Shown here: positions 42,801-54,659 of the stretch, piece by piece
How positions within the stretch are numbered: the first letter of the stretch is position 1
Layout of the letters: each line of letters begins with the position of its first letter
Source of the DNA: Cristatella mucedo
Lineage: Eukaryota > Bryozoa > Phylactolaemata > Cristatellidae
Assembly: GCA_009760855.2 (NCBI GenBank)
Contig: WPIO01000010.1
Location: 1,761,001 to 1,825,000 of the forward strand
DNA: 64,000 bases
Direction of reading: 5' to 3'
Program-made: the position numbers and the translations under genes
The notes under the pieces: generated by a model
Databases searched by the model: none
What the model saw: only the letters and a program-made list of their open reading frames with translations
Told to the model about the DNA's origin: nothing

Positions 42801-45800
42801 CCAGTCGCCACGGGCACTGTCACCGGTAGCTTTATGCCGGCTTCTGATCGGTATCTGCTTTCACTGGCAATATGTGCTCGATGCATTTCCTTATCGCCCT
42901 CGTCCGACTCCCTTGTCCAGCTTAGCTCTGCATGGAGAATTGTCTGTCTGCATTGCAGAATGTAGGCAGTGAGGACAAGTTTCTATCCTACACTTTTATT
43001 TATTTGACTTTTCCAAGGTGTTGCTATTTGGCTCTGATGTTCCAAGGAAAGCTCGGCATTGCAGTCCGACGTATTAGTCCTTTATACTGCTCGTTCTCAT
43101 CATTTCGTGCACTGGCGTTTCTGCTACTTGCTTGAATTGTGCTGGAAACGGCTTCTGTATTCATGCCAGTCGCAATTAACTTGTGATATGCCTCGTGACG
43201 TGTGCACTGTCAATTGCTAGCTGTGATGGAGATATCGGTATCTGGCTGCTTTAGAACTGGGTAATCTCATCGTTTGCGTTCACACACGATTCTGACAACT
43301 GCAAGCAAATGCTATTTGAACGAATCAGCGTTCCTACGTTCGCTGCGGCTACCCATCGATGCCTGCCCTAGAAGCTGATAAAATTCTACCTACAGCTTCT
43401 CAGATGCCGCAAGAAAACCGCTTGTAAAGAATATTGTGATTTGGTGTTGATCTCTTTAAATCATTAACTTTACCCAAGCTGACCCCAACCGCATTTGCAT
43501 TCAGGGAGGAGGTGCAGCTAAGTCAGGTTCTGAAGCTAAGTCAGGGTAGGTGCAGCTAACTATAATAGTAGGATAATACCCGTTACCCGAATAGGAATTA
43601 GACTCTCCCACTGCCGACTATGGCGCTACCTTTTCAGCTGTCCTGAGCTGCTACTTCCGATATACTCACTACCACGATAGCTCTCCTGACTGTGCAATGC
43701 TTCCCACTTTCTTTTTGTTGCGTGAGACGAAGCCTGTCGGCTACCGAATGCGTACCAAAAGCCTCTTAGGCTGCTAATGCTCTATACCCCACTCTCCTAA
43801 GTAACACCCACATGGTGTTTATGACTTTGTAGAGTTACAGACGGAAATATATTACATTAATTTGTATTAGTGCTGTGGCATGTTAATAACGATAACCTAA
43901 AAGATTTTGCATCGTGGAAATCCCACGTCTTAAGTCGGCCTGCAGCCCAATCGAAAGCAGATAGTATCGAAGCGGTAGCAGCACGTGATTCGCCGGTTCT
44001 TCAGCAATTGTTGGAGTTTTTGTCGATCATAAGTTTAAACCGCAATCCGATCGATCTACCGCCGATCGCTGCCGGCATAGTCGTTTGAAGCTTTATCCGA
44101 CCTGGTTTGGTCCAGCGGTTAAGGTGCTAGCCCCCTCGACCACGGTGTGGCTGAGATCGTGGGCTTCAGCCCGGAGGCATACGTGAAGCTCGTGAATAGA
44201 GATTATGTTCTGTTGGGGCGCTATACAAATGAATTATATTTTTAATTATATTTTGTTATCCAGGCTGGTGATCAGTTCTCCAGAAACGGTTCGAGCGTTT
44301 TCCGATCGGAAGTTCGAACCGCATTCCGATCGATCCATGCCAATCGCCACGGGCACTGTCACCGGTCGCTTTATCGGGGCTGCGGATCGGTATCTGCTTT
44401 CACTAGCAATATGTGCCCGAAGCATTTCCTTATAGCCGTCGTCCGACTTACTTGCCCAGCTTAGCTCTGCTTGGACATATGTCTGTCTGCATTGAAGAAT
44501 GTAGGCAGTGAGGACAAGGTTCTATCCTAACCTTTTATTTATTTGACTTTTCCACGGTGTTGCTATTTGGCTCCGATGTTTTATAGAAAGCTCGGCATTC
44601 CAGTCCGACGTATTAGTCCTCTATACTGCTCCTTCCCATCATTTCGTACACTGGCGTTTCTGCTACTTGCTTGAATCGTGCATAATATGGCTTTTGTATT
44701 CATGCCAATCGCAATTACGTGTCATCAGCCTCGTGACGGGCGTGCTGTCTATTGCTAGTGGTGATGAAGATATCGGTAACTAGCTGCTTTAGAACTGGGT
44801 AATCTCATCGTTCGCGTTTACAAACGATTCTTACAACTGCTAGCAAATGCTGTTTGAACGAATCAGCGTTCCTACTTGAGCTGCAACTACCCATCGTTGC
44901 TTGCCCGTACAGCTGATAAAGTTCTAATTACAGCTACTCAGTCGCTACAAGAAAACAGCTTGTAAAGAATATTGTGATTTGGTGTTGATCTCTTCAAATC
45001 ATTAACTTTACCCAAGCTGACCCCGACCGCATTTGCATTCAGAGAGGAGGTGCAGCTAAGTCAGGTTCTGAAGCTAAGTAAGGGTTGGTGCTGCCAGCTA
45101 TAATAGTAAGACAATACCCGTTACTCGAATAGGAATTAGACTCTCCTACTGCCGACTATGGCGCAACCTTTTCAGCTGTCCTGAGCGGCTACTTCCGATA
45201 TACTCACTACCTCGACTGCTCTCCTGACTGTGCTATGCTTCCCACTTTCTTTTTTTTGTTGCGTGAGACGAAGCCTGTCGGCTGCCGAATGCGTACCAAA
45301 AGCCTCTTTGGCTGCTAATGCTCTATACCCCACTCTCCTGAGTAACACCCACATGGTGTTTATGACTTTGTAGAGTTACAGACGGAAATACATTACATTA
45401 ATTGGTATTAGTGCTGTGGCATGTCAATAATGATAACCTTAAAGATTTCGCATCGTGGAAATCCCCCGTCCTAAGTCGGCCTGCAGCCCACTCGGCAGCA
45501 GACAATATCGAAGCGGTAGCAGCACGTGACTCGCTGGTTCTCCAGCAAGTGTTGGAGTATTTGTCGATCTTAAGTTTGAACCACATTCCGATCGACCTAC
45601 CGCCGATCGCTGCCGGCATAATCGTTTGAAACTTTATCCGAGCTGGATTGGTCCAACGGTGGAGGTGCTTGCCCCCTCGACCATGGTCTGGCTGAGATCG
45701 TGGGCTGAAGCCCGGAGGCATATGTGAAGCTCGTGAATAGAGATTAATTTCTTTAGGGACGCTATGCAAACGAGGTAAATTTTGAATTATATTTTCTTAT

Positions 45801-48020
45801 CCAGGCTGGTGATCAGTGCTCCAGAAACGGTTCAAGCGTTTTACGATTGAAAGTTAGAACCGCATTCCGATCGATCCATGCCAATCGCCACGGGCACTGT
45901 CAACGGTAGCTTTATGCCGGCTGCTGATCGGTATCTGCTTTCACTGGCAAAATGTGCTCGATGCATTTCCTTATCGCCGTCGTCCGACTCCCTTGTCCAG
46001 CTTAGCTCTGCATGGAGAATTGTCTGTCTGCATTTCAGAATGTGGGAAGTGAGGACAAGGTTCTATCCTACACTTTTATTTATTTGACATTTCCAAGGTG
46101 TTGCTATTTGGCTCTGATGTTCCATGGAAAGCTCGGCATTCCAGTCCGACGTATTAGTTCTTTATACTGCTCGTTCTCATCTTTTCGTGCACTGGCGTTT
46201 CAGCTACTTGCTTGAATCGTGCTGGAAATGGCTTTTGTATTCATGCCAGTCGCAATTAACTTGTGATATGCCTGGTGACGGGTGCACTGTCAATTGCTAG
46301 CGGTGATGACGATATCGGTATCTAGCTGCTTTAGAACTGGGTAATCTCATCGTTTGCGTTTACAAACGATTCTTACAACTGCTAGAAAATGCTGTTTGAA
46401 CGAATCAGCGTTCCTACGTGAGCTGCAACTACCCATCGTTGCTTGCCCGTGCAGCTGATAAAGTTCTACCTACAGCTACTCAGTCGCTACAAGAAAACAG
46501 CTTGTAAAGAATATTGTGATTTGGTGTTGATCTCTTCAAATCATTAACTTTACCCAAGCTGACCCCGACCGCATTTGCATTCAGGGAGGAGGTGCAGCTA
46601 AGTCAGGTTCTGAAGCTATGTCAGGGTTGGTGCTGCGAACTATAATAGTAAGACAATGACAGTTACCCGAATAGGAATAAGACTCTCCTACTGACGACGA
46701 CTATGGCTCAACATTTTCAGCTGTCCTGAGCTGCTACTTCCACAATACTCACTACCTCAACTGCTCTCCTGACTTTGCCACGCTTTCCACTTTCTCTTTG
46801 TTGCGTGAGACGAAGCCTGTCGGCTACCGAATGCGTACCGAAAGCCGCTTTGGCTGCTAGTGGTCTATACACCACTCTTCTGCGTAACACCCACATGGGC
46901 TTTATGACCTTGTAGAGTTACAGACGGAAATACATTATATTAATTGGTATTAGTGCTGTGGCATGTCAATAACGATAACCTTAAAGATTTCGCATCGTGG
47001 AAATCACACGTCCTAAGTCGGCCTGGGGCCCACTCGACAGCAGATAGTATCGAAGCGGTAGCAGCACGTGATTCGCCGGTTCTCCAGCAATTGTTGGAGT
47101 ATTTGTCGATCATAAGTTTGAACCGCATTCCGATCCACCTACCGCCGATCGCTGCCGGCACGGTCGTTTGAAGCTTTATCCGAGCTGGTTTGGTCCAGCG
47201 GTTAAGGTGCTAGCCCCTCCCGACCACGGACTGTCTGAGATCGTGGGCTCGAGCCCGGAGGCATATGTGAAGCTCGTGAATAGAGATTAAGTTCTCTTGG
47301 GGCGCTATACAAATTAATTATATTTTGAATTATATTTTCTTATCCAGGCTGGTTATTAATTCTCCAGAAACGGTTCGAGCATTTTCTTATCGGAAGTTCG
47401 AACCGCATTCCGATCGATCCACTGCCAATCGTCACGGGCACCGTCAGCAGTAGCTTTATCCCGGCTGCTAATCGGTATCTGCTTTAACTGGCAATATGTG
47501 CCCGATGCATTTCCTTATCGCCGTCGTCCGACTCCCTTGACCAGCTTAGCTCTGCTTGGAGAATTGTCTGTCTGCATTGCAGAATGTATGCAGTGAGGAC
47601 AAGGTTCTATCCTACACTTTTATTTATTTGACTTTTCCACGGTGTTGCTATTCGACTCTGATGTTCCATGGAAAGCTCGGCATTCCAGTCCGACGTATTA
47701 GTCCTTCATACTGCTCGACCACGGTCAGCTGATAAGAATATACCATGGACTACTCGGTCGCCGTAGGAAAACAGCTTGTAAAGCAGGTCGTCATTTGCTG
47801 TTTATCTTTTCAAATAGTTGTCTTCATCCAAGCTGACCCCGACTACATTTGCATGTAGGGAGGAGTTGCAGCTAACTCAGGTTTCGAAGCTAAGTTAAGG
47901 TTGCGGCTACATGCTTTAATAGAAGACAATAGTTATTAACCAAACATGAACTATATTAATTAGTAGTAGCATCGTGGCTGGTCAGTAATGATAACCAGAA
48001 AGATTTCTCGTTTGGGAAAT
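33817..48020 (+). repeat. Tandem array of ~1.54-kb composite units
   Basis: The landmark TAATTGGTATTAGTGCTGTG or a close variant starts at 34681, 36220, 37758, 39300, 40780, 42316, 43858, 45399 and 46941, so spacings are 1539, 1538, 1542, 1480, 1536, 1542, 1541 and 1542 bp. A partial unit precedes the first. The last unit loses about 560 bp near 47720 and decays to 48020. Each unit contains the 3' end of LINE-B (ending just before the landmark), an 80-bp word, a SINE, a second copy of the word, and about 900 bp of unassigned DNA. Frames of 60-109 codons recur but start at non-ATG codons, are open on both strands and shift between copies, so I do not call genes. The fourth unit has an internal 60-bp deletion near 40255. 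Confidence 0.95.
34917..35062 (+). repeat. SINE inside array unit 1 (repeats in all nine units)
   Basis: GAGCTGGTTTGGTCCAGCGG, a GGGCTCGAGCCC B-box region and the AGAGATTAATTTCTCT hairpin mark the same tRNA-derived SINE as at 6424. Equivalent copies lie near 36459-36600, 37996-38150, 39537-39680, 41020-41160, 42553-42705, 44098-44240, 45638-45775 and 47178-47325. They were amplified with the unit rather than inserted separately, since the position in the unit is constant. Confidence 0.85.
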
Positions 48021-48024
48021 CCCA

Positions 48025-49125
48025 CTTCTTTAGTACGTTTTCAATGCTGTTAAGGATCTTCGCATCCAGTGTGTTGTGTCAATTTCACCAAGTTTGTAAG
48101 CATGACGGGTGTGCGAGCCTAGATAAACTTTTTTACGGTAACTTGCTGAGTACGTGACGTTGGCTAAATGAATCGGATTGTCATGCGTTGATGTTATTTG
48201 CTTGGCTGTAGCTGCCACTTGGGGCCTGATCGAATATGCGAATCGACTGCTGTGTGTTCGGTGAAGCTAAGGTGAAGGCTACGGCTTGCCTGGCTCAGGC
48301 CCGAGCTCAGGCCTTTGCATCTCAAGCTTGCGAATGATGAATGTTAGGACTGAAGCTGGCACGTGTAAGTGTACTTTCCTGACAAAGAGTTCTATTGCAG
48401 TTTTAGGCCTTGTGTTCAGGTGAGAAAATTCGGCGCTCGCTGCAACTGCGTCAGCTCTTGACTGGCGGCACACGGAAGCTGCACTACTATCAAGGATTAC
48501 CGGCACAACACTCAACTATTTATGACGCAGTAGTGTGTTGCAGGCAAGCTCAATTTTAGTGCTATTTCCTGGGAAAGTCACTATGATCGTATGTCGGTCT
48601 TCGATGACATATAGTACATGGAATTCATTGATTGTCTCGGACGGTTACTCGCTGACAGACGTGGTTGCCATCCTGGTGACCGAAATGCTTACTGTGCAAA
48701 TAAATCTTTAATTATAAATTTGTGTTTTGAAAAACATAGCCTTTCCGAAAAACTAGCTACGGTGTATGATGCCACGAAATGTCTCGTCTCTGCCGCCAAC
48801 AGAAAACCTCTATTGCATTTCCAAGTCCGACAATGGCCCGTGCTTGGAGCTGTTGCTGGTCATGCTAGCTATCGAATCCAGCTCTTCAGGCAGCTTGGCC
48901 TTTGCTACCAAGAGCTCAAGACCTCAGAGACATCGAGCTCCACCTGTCTTGGATTACCTTACACTGTAATTGCAGGGCAGTCCACCTATGTTGAAATGAA
49001 GAAAGCTTTAATAAGTTGAATTGATTCTCAATTTAATTTGTCGCAGGAAGCCGATCGCCAATTGTTTGCGGCTGCACACCGTGAACTACCATTTATAGAC
49101 CTTAGCTAGTCCATACAGCCTAGGC
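48025..49125. other. Unassigned DNA right of the array
   Basis: A plus-strand frame of about 133 codons (48618-49019) overlaps another frame and has no recognisable motif. I see no mobile element. Confidence 0.4.
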
Positions 49126-49130
49126 TTTCC

Positions 49131-49600
49131 TAGAGAGGTGCTAACTTGCTGACCTGCGGACGGCTTAGCTCCGCCCTCTCCAGTGCTGCTGAGAGATAGC
49201 TCCGGACAGTACAGCCTGCTTCGTTAGGACTGCAGACACCTATCCAGCTACAGCTGTGGTGCCAGCCATCATCCGCTCTCACTATGCTGGACAGCTGGCT
49301 TGCCCAGCCTGAACGCAAACGAACATGAGGTATTTAAAGAACCGAGGTAGCTAGAGTATAGGGAGGGAGGTGCCAACTTTGCTGACCTGCTGACGGCTTA
49401 GCTCCGCCCTCTCCAGTAATCCTGAGAGACAGCTCCGGATAGTACAGTCTGCTTCGTTAGGACTGCAGACATCTATCCAGCTACAGCTGTGGTGCCAGCC
49501 ATCATCCGCTCTCACTATGCTGGACAGCTGGCTTGCCCAGCCTGAACGAAAACGAACGCGAGGTATTGTACAGGACCGGGATAGCTAGAGTATTGTTTCT
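49131..49600. repeat. 233-bp tandem duplication
   Basis: Two adjacent copies, about 49131-49363 and 49364-49600, share long identical runs such as GACGGCTTAGCTCCGCCCTC and CATCATCCGCTCTCACTATG. They differ at scattered sites, including the AACATGAGGTATT versus AACGCGAGGTATT region. A minus-strand 62-codon frame lies in copy 1 only. Function unknown. Confidence 0.92.
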
Positions 49601-49604
49601 CGGA

Positions 49605-51225
49605 ATTGTACGTATCTGATATGCATACTATTGCGACCTAGGTCAGACGGTCTTCGACGAAAATAATTTAATTAAAAAATTACTGAAGCGTGCATTTTCG
49701 AAAATTGAGTAACCAACCAATCAAAGCTCGATTATTAAAAATTAAGGTGCATGTCTTATATATTGCGATTTACAACTTGATTAAGAATGCTTAAGATTAG
49801 CTGTCTATCTCCACTTCAAGTCACTAGTACATCTGTTGCTTAATCCTGGCTACGCTCTTGCCCAGGAGTGATGTGTTCGTGATGTTAGGCACTTATGTAA
49901 AAAATATATCGAATTCAATTGAGCGAACTGAACCGAATTCTACGTGCTCTACCACAGAAAAATCGGCTTGCTAAATGGCAGTCCATAAATCTAACGGTTG
50001 GAAACCAGTTACGTCATAGCACACAATTGATATACCAGTCAGTCAGTTGTGCTTCTGCCTTTGAAGGCTACGCTCGGTGCTATTCACCCATATATCACAT
50101 AAGATCATGGGGCGGATTGAATTTACAAACGAAATTAACTTGTTGCATCAAGGTTGATACAATGCCTCACGTTGGTGGCAGATCGGCATTTTCCTATTAG
50201 GCCATACGTACACGAAACCTGAGTTTGCTCTGCCAGTACGGGTGCATAAGGCAAGAGCTGCTCCGGGTGATTTCTTTTCGTTAGATTAGCCACCTTATGG
50301 AACCTCGCCAGAAGCCCAAATAAGGCTAAATAAATTAGCCCAAATAAGGATTTAGCCGATGAAGCAGCAGCTCAGCATTTCTATTTCTCGTGAAGATAAA
50401 TCCTTAAGAAAAGTCCATCCTCTACTGATTTAGAGCATTAGATAAACATGAATTTGACGCAAAGAAAAAATTATTTCCTGAATCGACACTTTATTTTTAA
50501 GCTCAAATGCGTTGCGCATATTCAGAAGAATGCTTGATTTGAATTATCATCTTCAGAGCTAACCGTCTCCTGCCGAAAAGCCATGAATACTTGGTATTTC
50601 CAACTGTCTCTATCTTTCAGCACGAAAATGCAAGGCGTGCTTACTCACAAAGACTGGGTCTTGCTCAAGAACAACCAATAACCCCTGTCTGAACATGATC
50701 CATTGTAGCGAACGAATTGCCAGTTAATTGGGCTGGCTGCATCATTTAATTGTTTGGTTAAACTAAAGTCACACTTGTAGACCCCATATAATATTCAAAG
50801 CTCCTCCAATCTCTACAGAAAGTCTTGGCGAATGTCATGTGACTACGCTGAGTCATTTTTCTATATTGCTCCAAAAGGAAGATATTTAGTTATGAAGGAT
50901 AGTGTTTAAATGCTTGTTCAATTATGACCCAACTCTAAAAAATACGACCATCCTTAACGTTTAGTTTTACTTTCAGCTCCTGCTTTATTAGTATTTCCAT
51001 TATTCGGAGCACTTTGGCTCTGAAATAGGTATCATTTATACGTAATACATGACACGTACAAAAGCCGTAACTATTACCTCACAGGTCGCTTCTTCTACCT
51101 GAATGCGGACTTTACCTTTGATACTGTATTAGAAAACTTTATTTCGAGAGTCTCTGTTCATTCGCATGCCATGTCCGACAATATGCACACGGTGGTGCAT
51201 TTGGAGTGTCACCTGTATCTTGCAA
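49605..51225. other. AT-rich gene-poor DNA
   Basis: Short frames only (longest about 93 codons, 49919-50200 plus). No repeat or motif was recognised. Confidence 0.45.
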
Positions 51226-51229
51226 AGTT

Positions 51230-51647
51230 GTTGAGATTTCGGTAGCAATTTCTTTTCAGCAAGTTGAACCAGAGACATTCAACCTTTCAGCATCATCGCT
51301 AGCCGACCGATCGCATTTCTCTGTCGTTTTAGTTGCCCGGAGCTCCTTAATAATCTGAAAGCTTGAGAAATGATAGCCATTATTTGTTGGCGTGCCTGTC
51401 GGTATTTACAGAGCAGCCTTCGTCGAGTGAAACGTGTCTGGCTATCGGGAGTATTTTGATAGAAATTTCGTGCATTCGTCAAGGTGAATCTGAATCATCC
51501 AATTATGCAACTCTTGCCTGAAGTTTATAAAGCGGCCCTTGTTTGTCAGTAAATCGATACTCTCTTCTTTGACTGCCTCTAGCTTTCGCGATCTTATATT
51601 TTTCGATTCTTGCACTTACTCCTAAACGTAGTTAGGCTGCTGCTGAC
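51230..51647. repeat. Diverged repeat, copy 1
   Basis: Aligns in the same order with 56130-56620: TTTCGGTAGCAATTTC/TTTCGGTAGCCATTTC, then AGCCATTATTTGTTGG/AGCCATTGTTGG, ATTATGCAACT, and a closing GTAGTTAGGCTGC/ATAGGCCGTAGCTGAC region. Strongly diverged, no open frame, unknown class. Confidence 0.6.
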
Positions 51648-51784
51648 TATAGTTAGCTCTGCTCATAAGCGGTGTCCGCTTATGATCAACACCGCCTAGG
51701 CGGTGTCGCTTATGAGCAACACCGCCTAGGCGGTGTCGCTTATAGGCGCCTAGGCGGTGTCGCTTATGAGCAGAGCTAACTATA
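51648..51784. repeat. 137-bp nested palindrome
   Basis: Perfect 24-bp inverted arms (51648-51671 and 51761-51784) enclose about three iterations of a 30-bp unit whose core ACACCGCCTAGGCGGTGT (51689-51706 and 51719-51736) is itself an 18-bp perfect palindrome; the third iteration is shortened. The unit also contains the arm sequence CGCTTATGAGC. A single strand could fold as one long hairpin or as several small cruciforms. It resembles a foldback or MITE-like element, but no target duplication or transposase was identified. Confidence 0.92.
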
Positions 51785-51789
51785 ATAGC

Positions 51790-53810
51790 ATTCAAATTTT
51801 CATTTTCATTATCAAACATTCAAATATAACAGCATTCAAATTTGGTTGCTAGGGAATAGCCTCAGCTTACTCAAATTGGGCCTGACCGAGGGCGTCGGGA
51901 CTTATGTTTCCACCCCCTGTTGGATGTATCTCTACATCATCACTTTTATTAATATTTCTAAAATACCAATGGAACGACTGGCATGCAGAGGGGCACAAAC
52001 AAAAAGATTGCATAAGCCATCTTTTGATGTCACCATATCTGAAGTCTTGACCTACCGATGACCTGTAAAAGTCAAGGTCACACGTTTTTTCAGTCGACCT
52101 AAGCCAGACAAGGCTATCTTAAAAAAAGCAAACAGATGAAATACCAAGCACTGTAAAGATACGTCGAAAACCTCTCTAAAGATGCAGGACACTTTTGCAA
52201 AAATGAGGAGAGGTATATAAACAGAATTATTTAACGGTCAAACATTAACTGCGATTAGCGAAAACTGATTATATGACATTCAAGAACGTTGGTACCATAT
52301 TTGATTGACGTAAATCCAACCGTGGTTGCCTCTATTTGAAAAAATTAACCCACGATTATATTCAAAATTTTTAGTCGATGCGGCCAGAATGGGTAAATCT
52401 GTAGACTTTTCAAGGTACAAAAGACAACTTTTAGGAAAACTATGTTACAGACAAGTTATAATCAAAAAAACATGCAAATATTTCAAAAAGGACCAGAGTC
52501 ACTCGGTTTACTGTCATACAAATTTGAAGCACATATCAAGGAGTGTGTATCTCAAATGTCACCTGTGACATTTGTGCAACACCTCGGCAGCATTGTTACA
52601 AAACGTTAGGGTTTAGGGTTTAGGACCACAAAAGGACCACCAAACCAGCTCACCATCAAACTAAGTCTATCTACATAGGTCTATTGTGTACGGATGGTTT
52701 CACAACCGGTTGCCATGCTACTGACTACCAATCACCAGTCAGCTCGAATAAACTACCTACCTTGGGTCAAATCCAGCATGAGAAAAGTCCCAAATATGCT
52801 CAAATCGATCGGGAGGAGGAGGGAGGAAGGAAGCGATCGGGAGGGGGAGGGAGAAGAGGAAGCCAGTAGCAAGTAGTTTTCAGCACTGAATCACAGCATC
52901 CAAGTGCTTCGTATGCTTTTAGCAGCTACAACTAACTTTAAGTGCACAGTTCAGTCGACGGAACCCAGTCACGGAGTAAGAAATAAGTGAATCGTGATTA
53001 CAACCGAACCGAAGCTGGCTTTGATTTTGAAATTATTTGATTGGGAATCATTTTGCTTAACTTACGCTACCTAAAAGCATTATGAGTACTAACACCGGCT
53101 ACCAAACAATCTTGCCAATTAATAATCCTTTTTCGTGTAAGTTTTAATAAATTTAAATGCATTAAAATATAAGAAACAAAGCATTATTTCACCTAACTAA
53201 TTAGTAAGAAGTTAATATGGTCTCACTTACAGAAATCCCAAAAGCGGATTCAAACATCTTCCAGAAAGAGTAACCTTGGATGGAATGTATTCGTACATAT
53301 TCCGGTAGTATGTGCTCGAGTCCTTGACCTCCCCGTGCAGACTTAATTTGTGGTATGCAGGCACTTTTATTCCCTGCTTACGACTGAACTATTGCTTTGC
53401 GCGCCATTAGCTGACCTAGTGAGTCGGAGTCCATCCATTGGTTAGTGTTTATCAGTTTTTTTTTCCTCCCACCGAGAAATGGTTCGGTAGCTGTATGAAA
53501 TAGAGTTTCCGTTGCCCTTACTAGTCATTTGATGGTAATAATGACAGCTGGACTAAAGTGTGCTAAGCAAAATAAGAAAACCACTAATTTGCTAATCATA
53601 AAAGACATATATTGCAACTAGACATAGAATACAACTTTTCTTTGGATGATGACGTGCACTGATATGCCAGGTAATGCAAACAGTAGGCATACGTAAATTA
53701 TTATTGTTACTATTATTAATCACCAAAGAGCACGAGCCCTTCCGGTGGCTTAGTTAATTGTGCTATGGCTGCTGGGACCAATTCTTTTGACGTATATAGG
53801 TTCCAAACAA
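51790..53810. other. AT-rich gene-poor DNA
   Basis: Short frames only (longest about 80 codons, 52326-52568). A GGGAGGAGGGAGGAAGG-type purine run lies near 52810-52860. No gene or mobile element was recognised. Confidence 0.45.
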
Positions 53811-53817
53811 ATAGAAC

Positions 53818-54560
53818 GTAATAATAATAGTGATACACTTAATAAAGCGCCCTCAGAAACCAATCTCTCTCTAAGCGCTTTACATCTGCTGCAAAGAAAA
53901 TGCGATCGAGTGGTATCATGCTTGATAACCAGCATGAATAAAATGGTTAGGGGTTACATGCACAGGGTCAGCATGCAAGTGTGGTTAATGGAAGCATGCA
54001 CAGTGTCAGCACGCATTAGCAAATGAAGGACGAATCACAGGGACCAACTTAATCATGTCCAAAATCGGGTGTTTTTAAGTTCTTTTTAAATGCAGTCAAG
54101 TCAGGGGATGTCGTAACTCAAGTCAAGAATGAGTTCCAGGCTTTGGGTGCATACGAACTAAATGCACGGTATAAAAAGGAATTGAGGTTTGTACGAGGTA
54201 TTGATAAACTGTTGGATTTCGAAAAGAGAGTGGTACGATGCTGGGCCTTGTGGGAGAGTAGATCTGATAGATAGGCTGGAGGCAAAGAATGAAGTGACCT
54301 AAAAGTGAGTGACAAGACTTTGAAGTCGATCCGTTGCTTGGCTGGTAGCCAGTGCAGGTCGGCGAGAAGTGGTGTGATGTGGCAACTTCGACGCTCACGA
54401 CAGACAAGCCAAGCTGTGGAGTTTGGCACGGTCTATAATCGCCTGATTGCACATGCCGGTAGGCCAGCAAGCAGTGAGTTACAGATGTCAAGACGGGATG
54501 TCACAAATGCATGGACCAACTTAGACGTGGTATCCTTATCTAAACATATAAACGTGTATG
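53818..54560 (-). mobile_element. LINE-A fragment, 5' end at a microsatellite
   Basis: Minus-strand 3' part of LINE-A with broken reverse-transcriptase C-terminal frames ([36 protein letters not shown]). The 3' stem-loop at 53840-53882 has lost a few bases. The truncated 5' end at about 54547 is followed directly by a TA/TG microsatellite. Confidence 0.85.
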
Positions 54561-54569
54561 TAGCGATGC

Positions 54570-54570
<1 letters not shown>

Positions 54571-54653
<83 letters not shown>
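54571..54653. repeat. (TA)n(TG)n microsatellite
   Basis: About 23 TA units (54572-54617) run straight into about 18 TG units (54617-54653). Confidence 0.97.
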
Positions 54654-54654
<1 letters not shown>

Positions 54655-54659
54655 GAAAC

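Noticed and set aside
34684..47171. Recurrent 72-109 codon plus-strand frames in the array (LWHVNNDNLKDFASWKSH...) and their minus-strand partners as a repeated gene family
   Set aside because: They begin at TTG or CTG rather than ATG, both strands are open, one copy is frameshifted and lengths vary. Similarity is explained by homogenisation of the DNA.
33817..48020. CRISPR-like or rDNA-like repeated array
   Set aside because: The unit is 1.5 kb with mobile-element content and has no short repeat/spacer pattern. No rRNA sequence was recognised.
52606..52624. TTAGGGTTTAGGGTTTAGG as an interstitial telomere
   Set aside because: Only about two and a half units, and plant-type TTTAGGG rather than animal TTAGGG; it could be chance.
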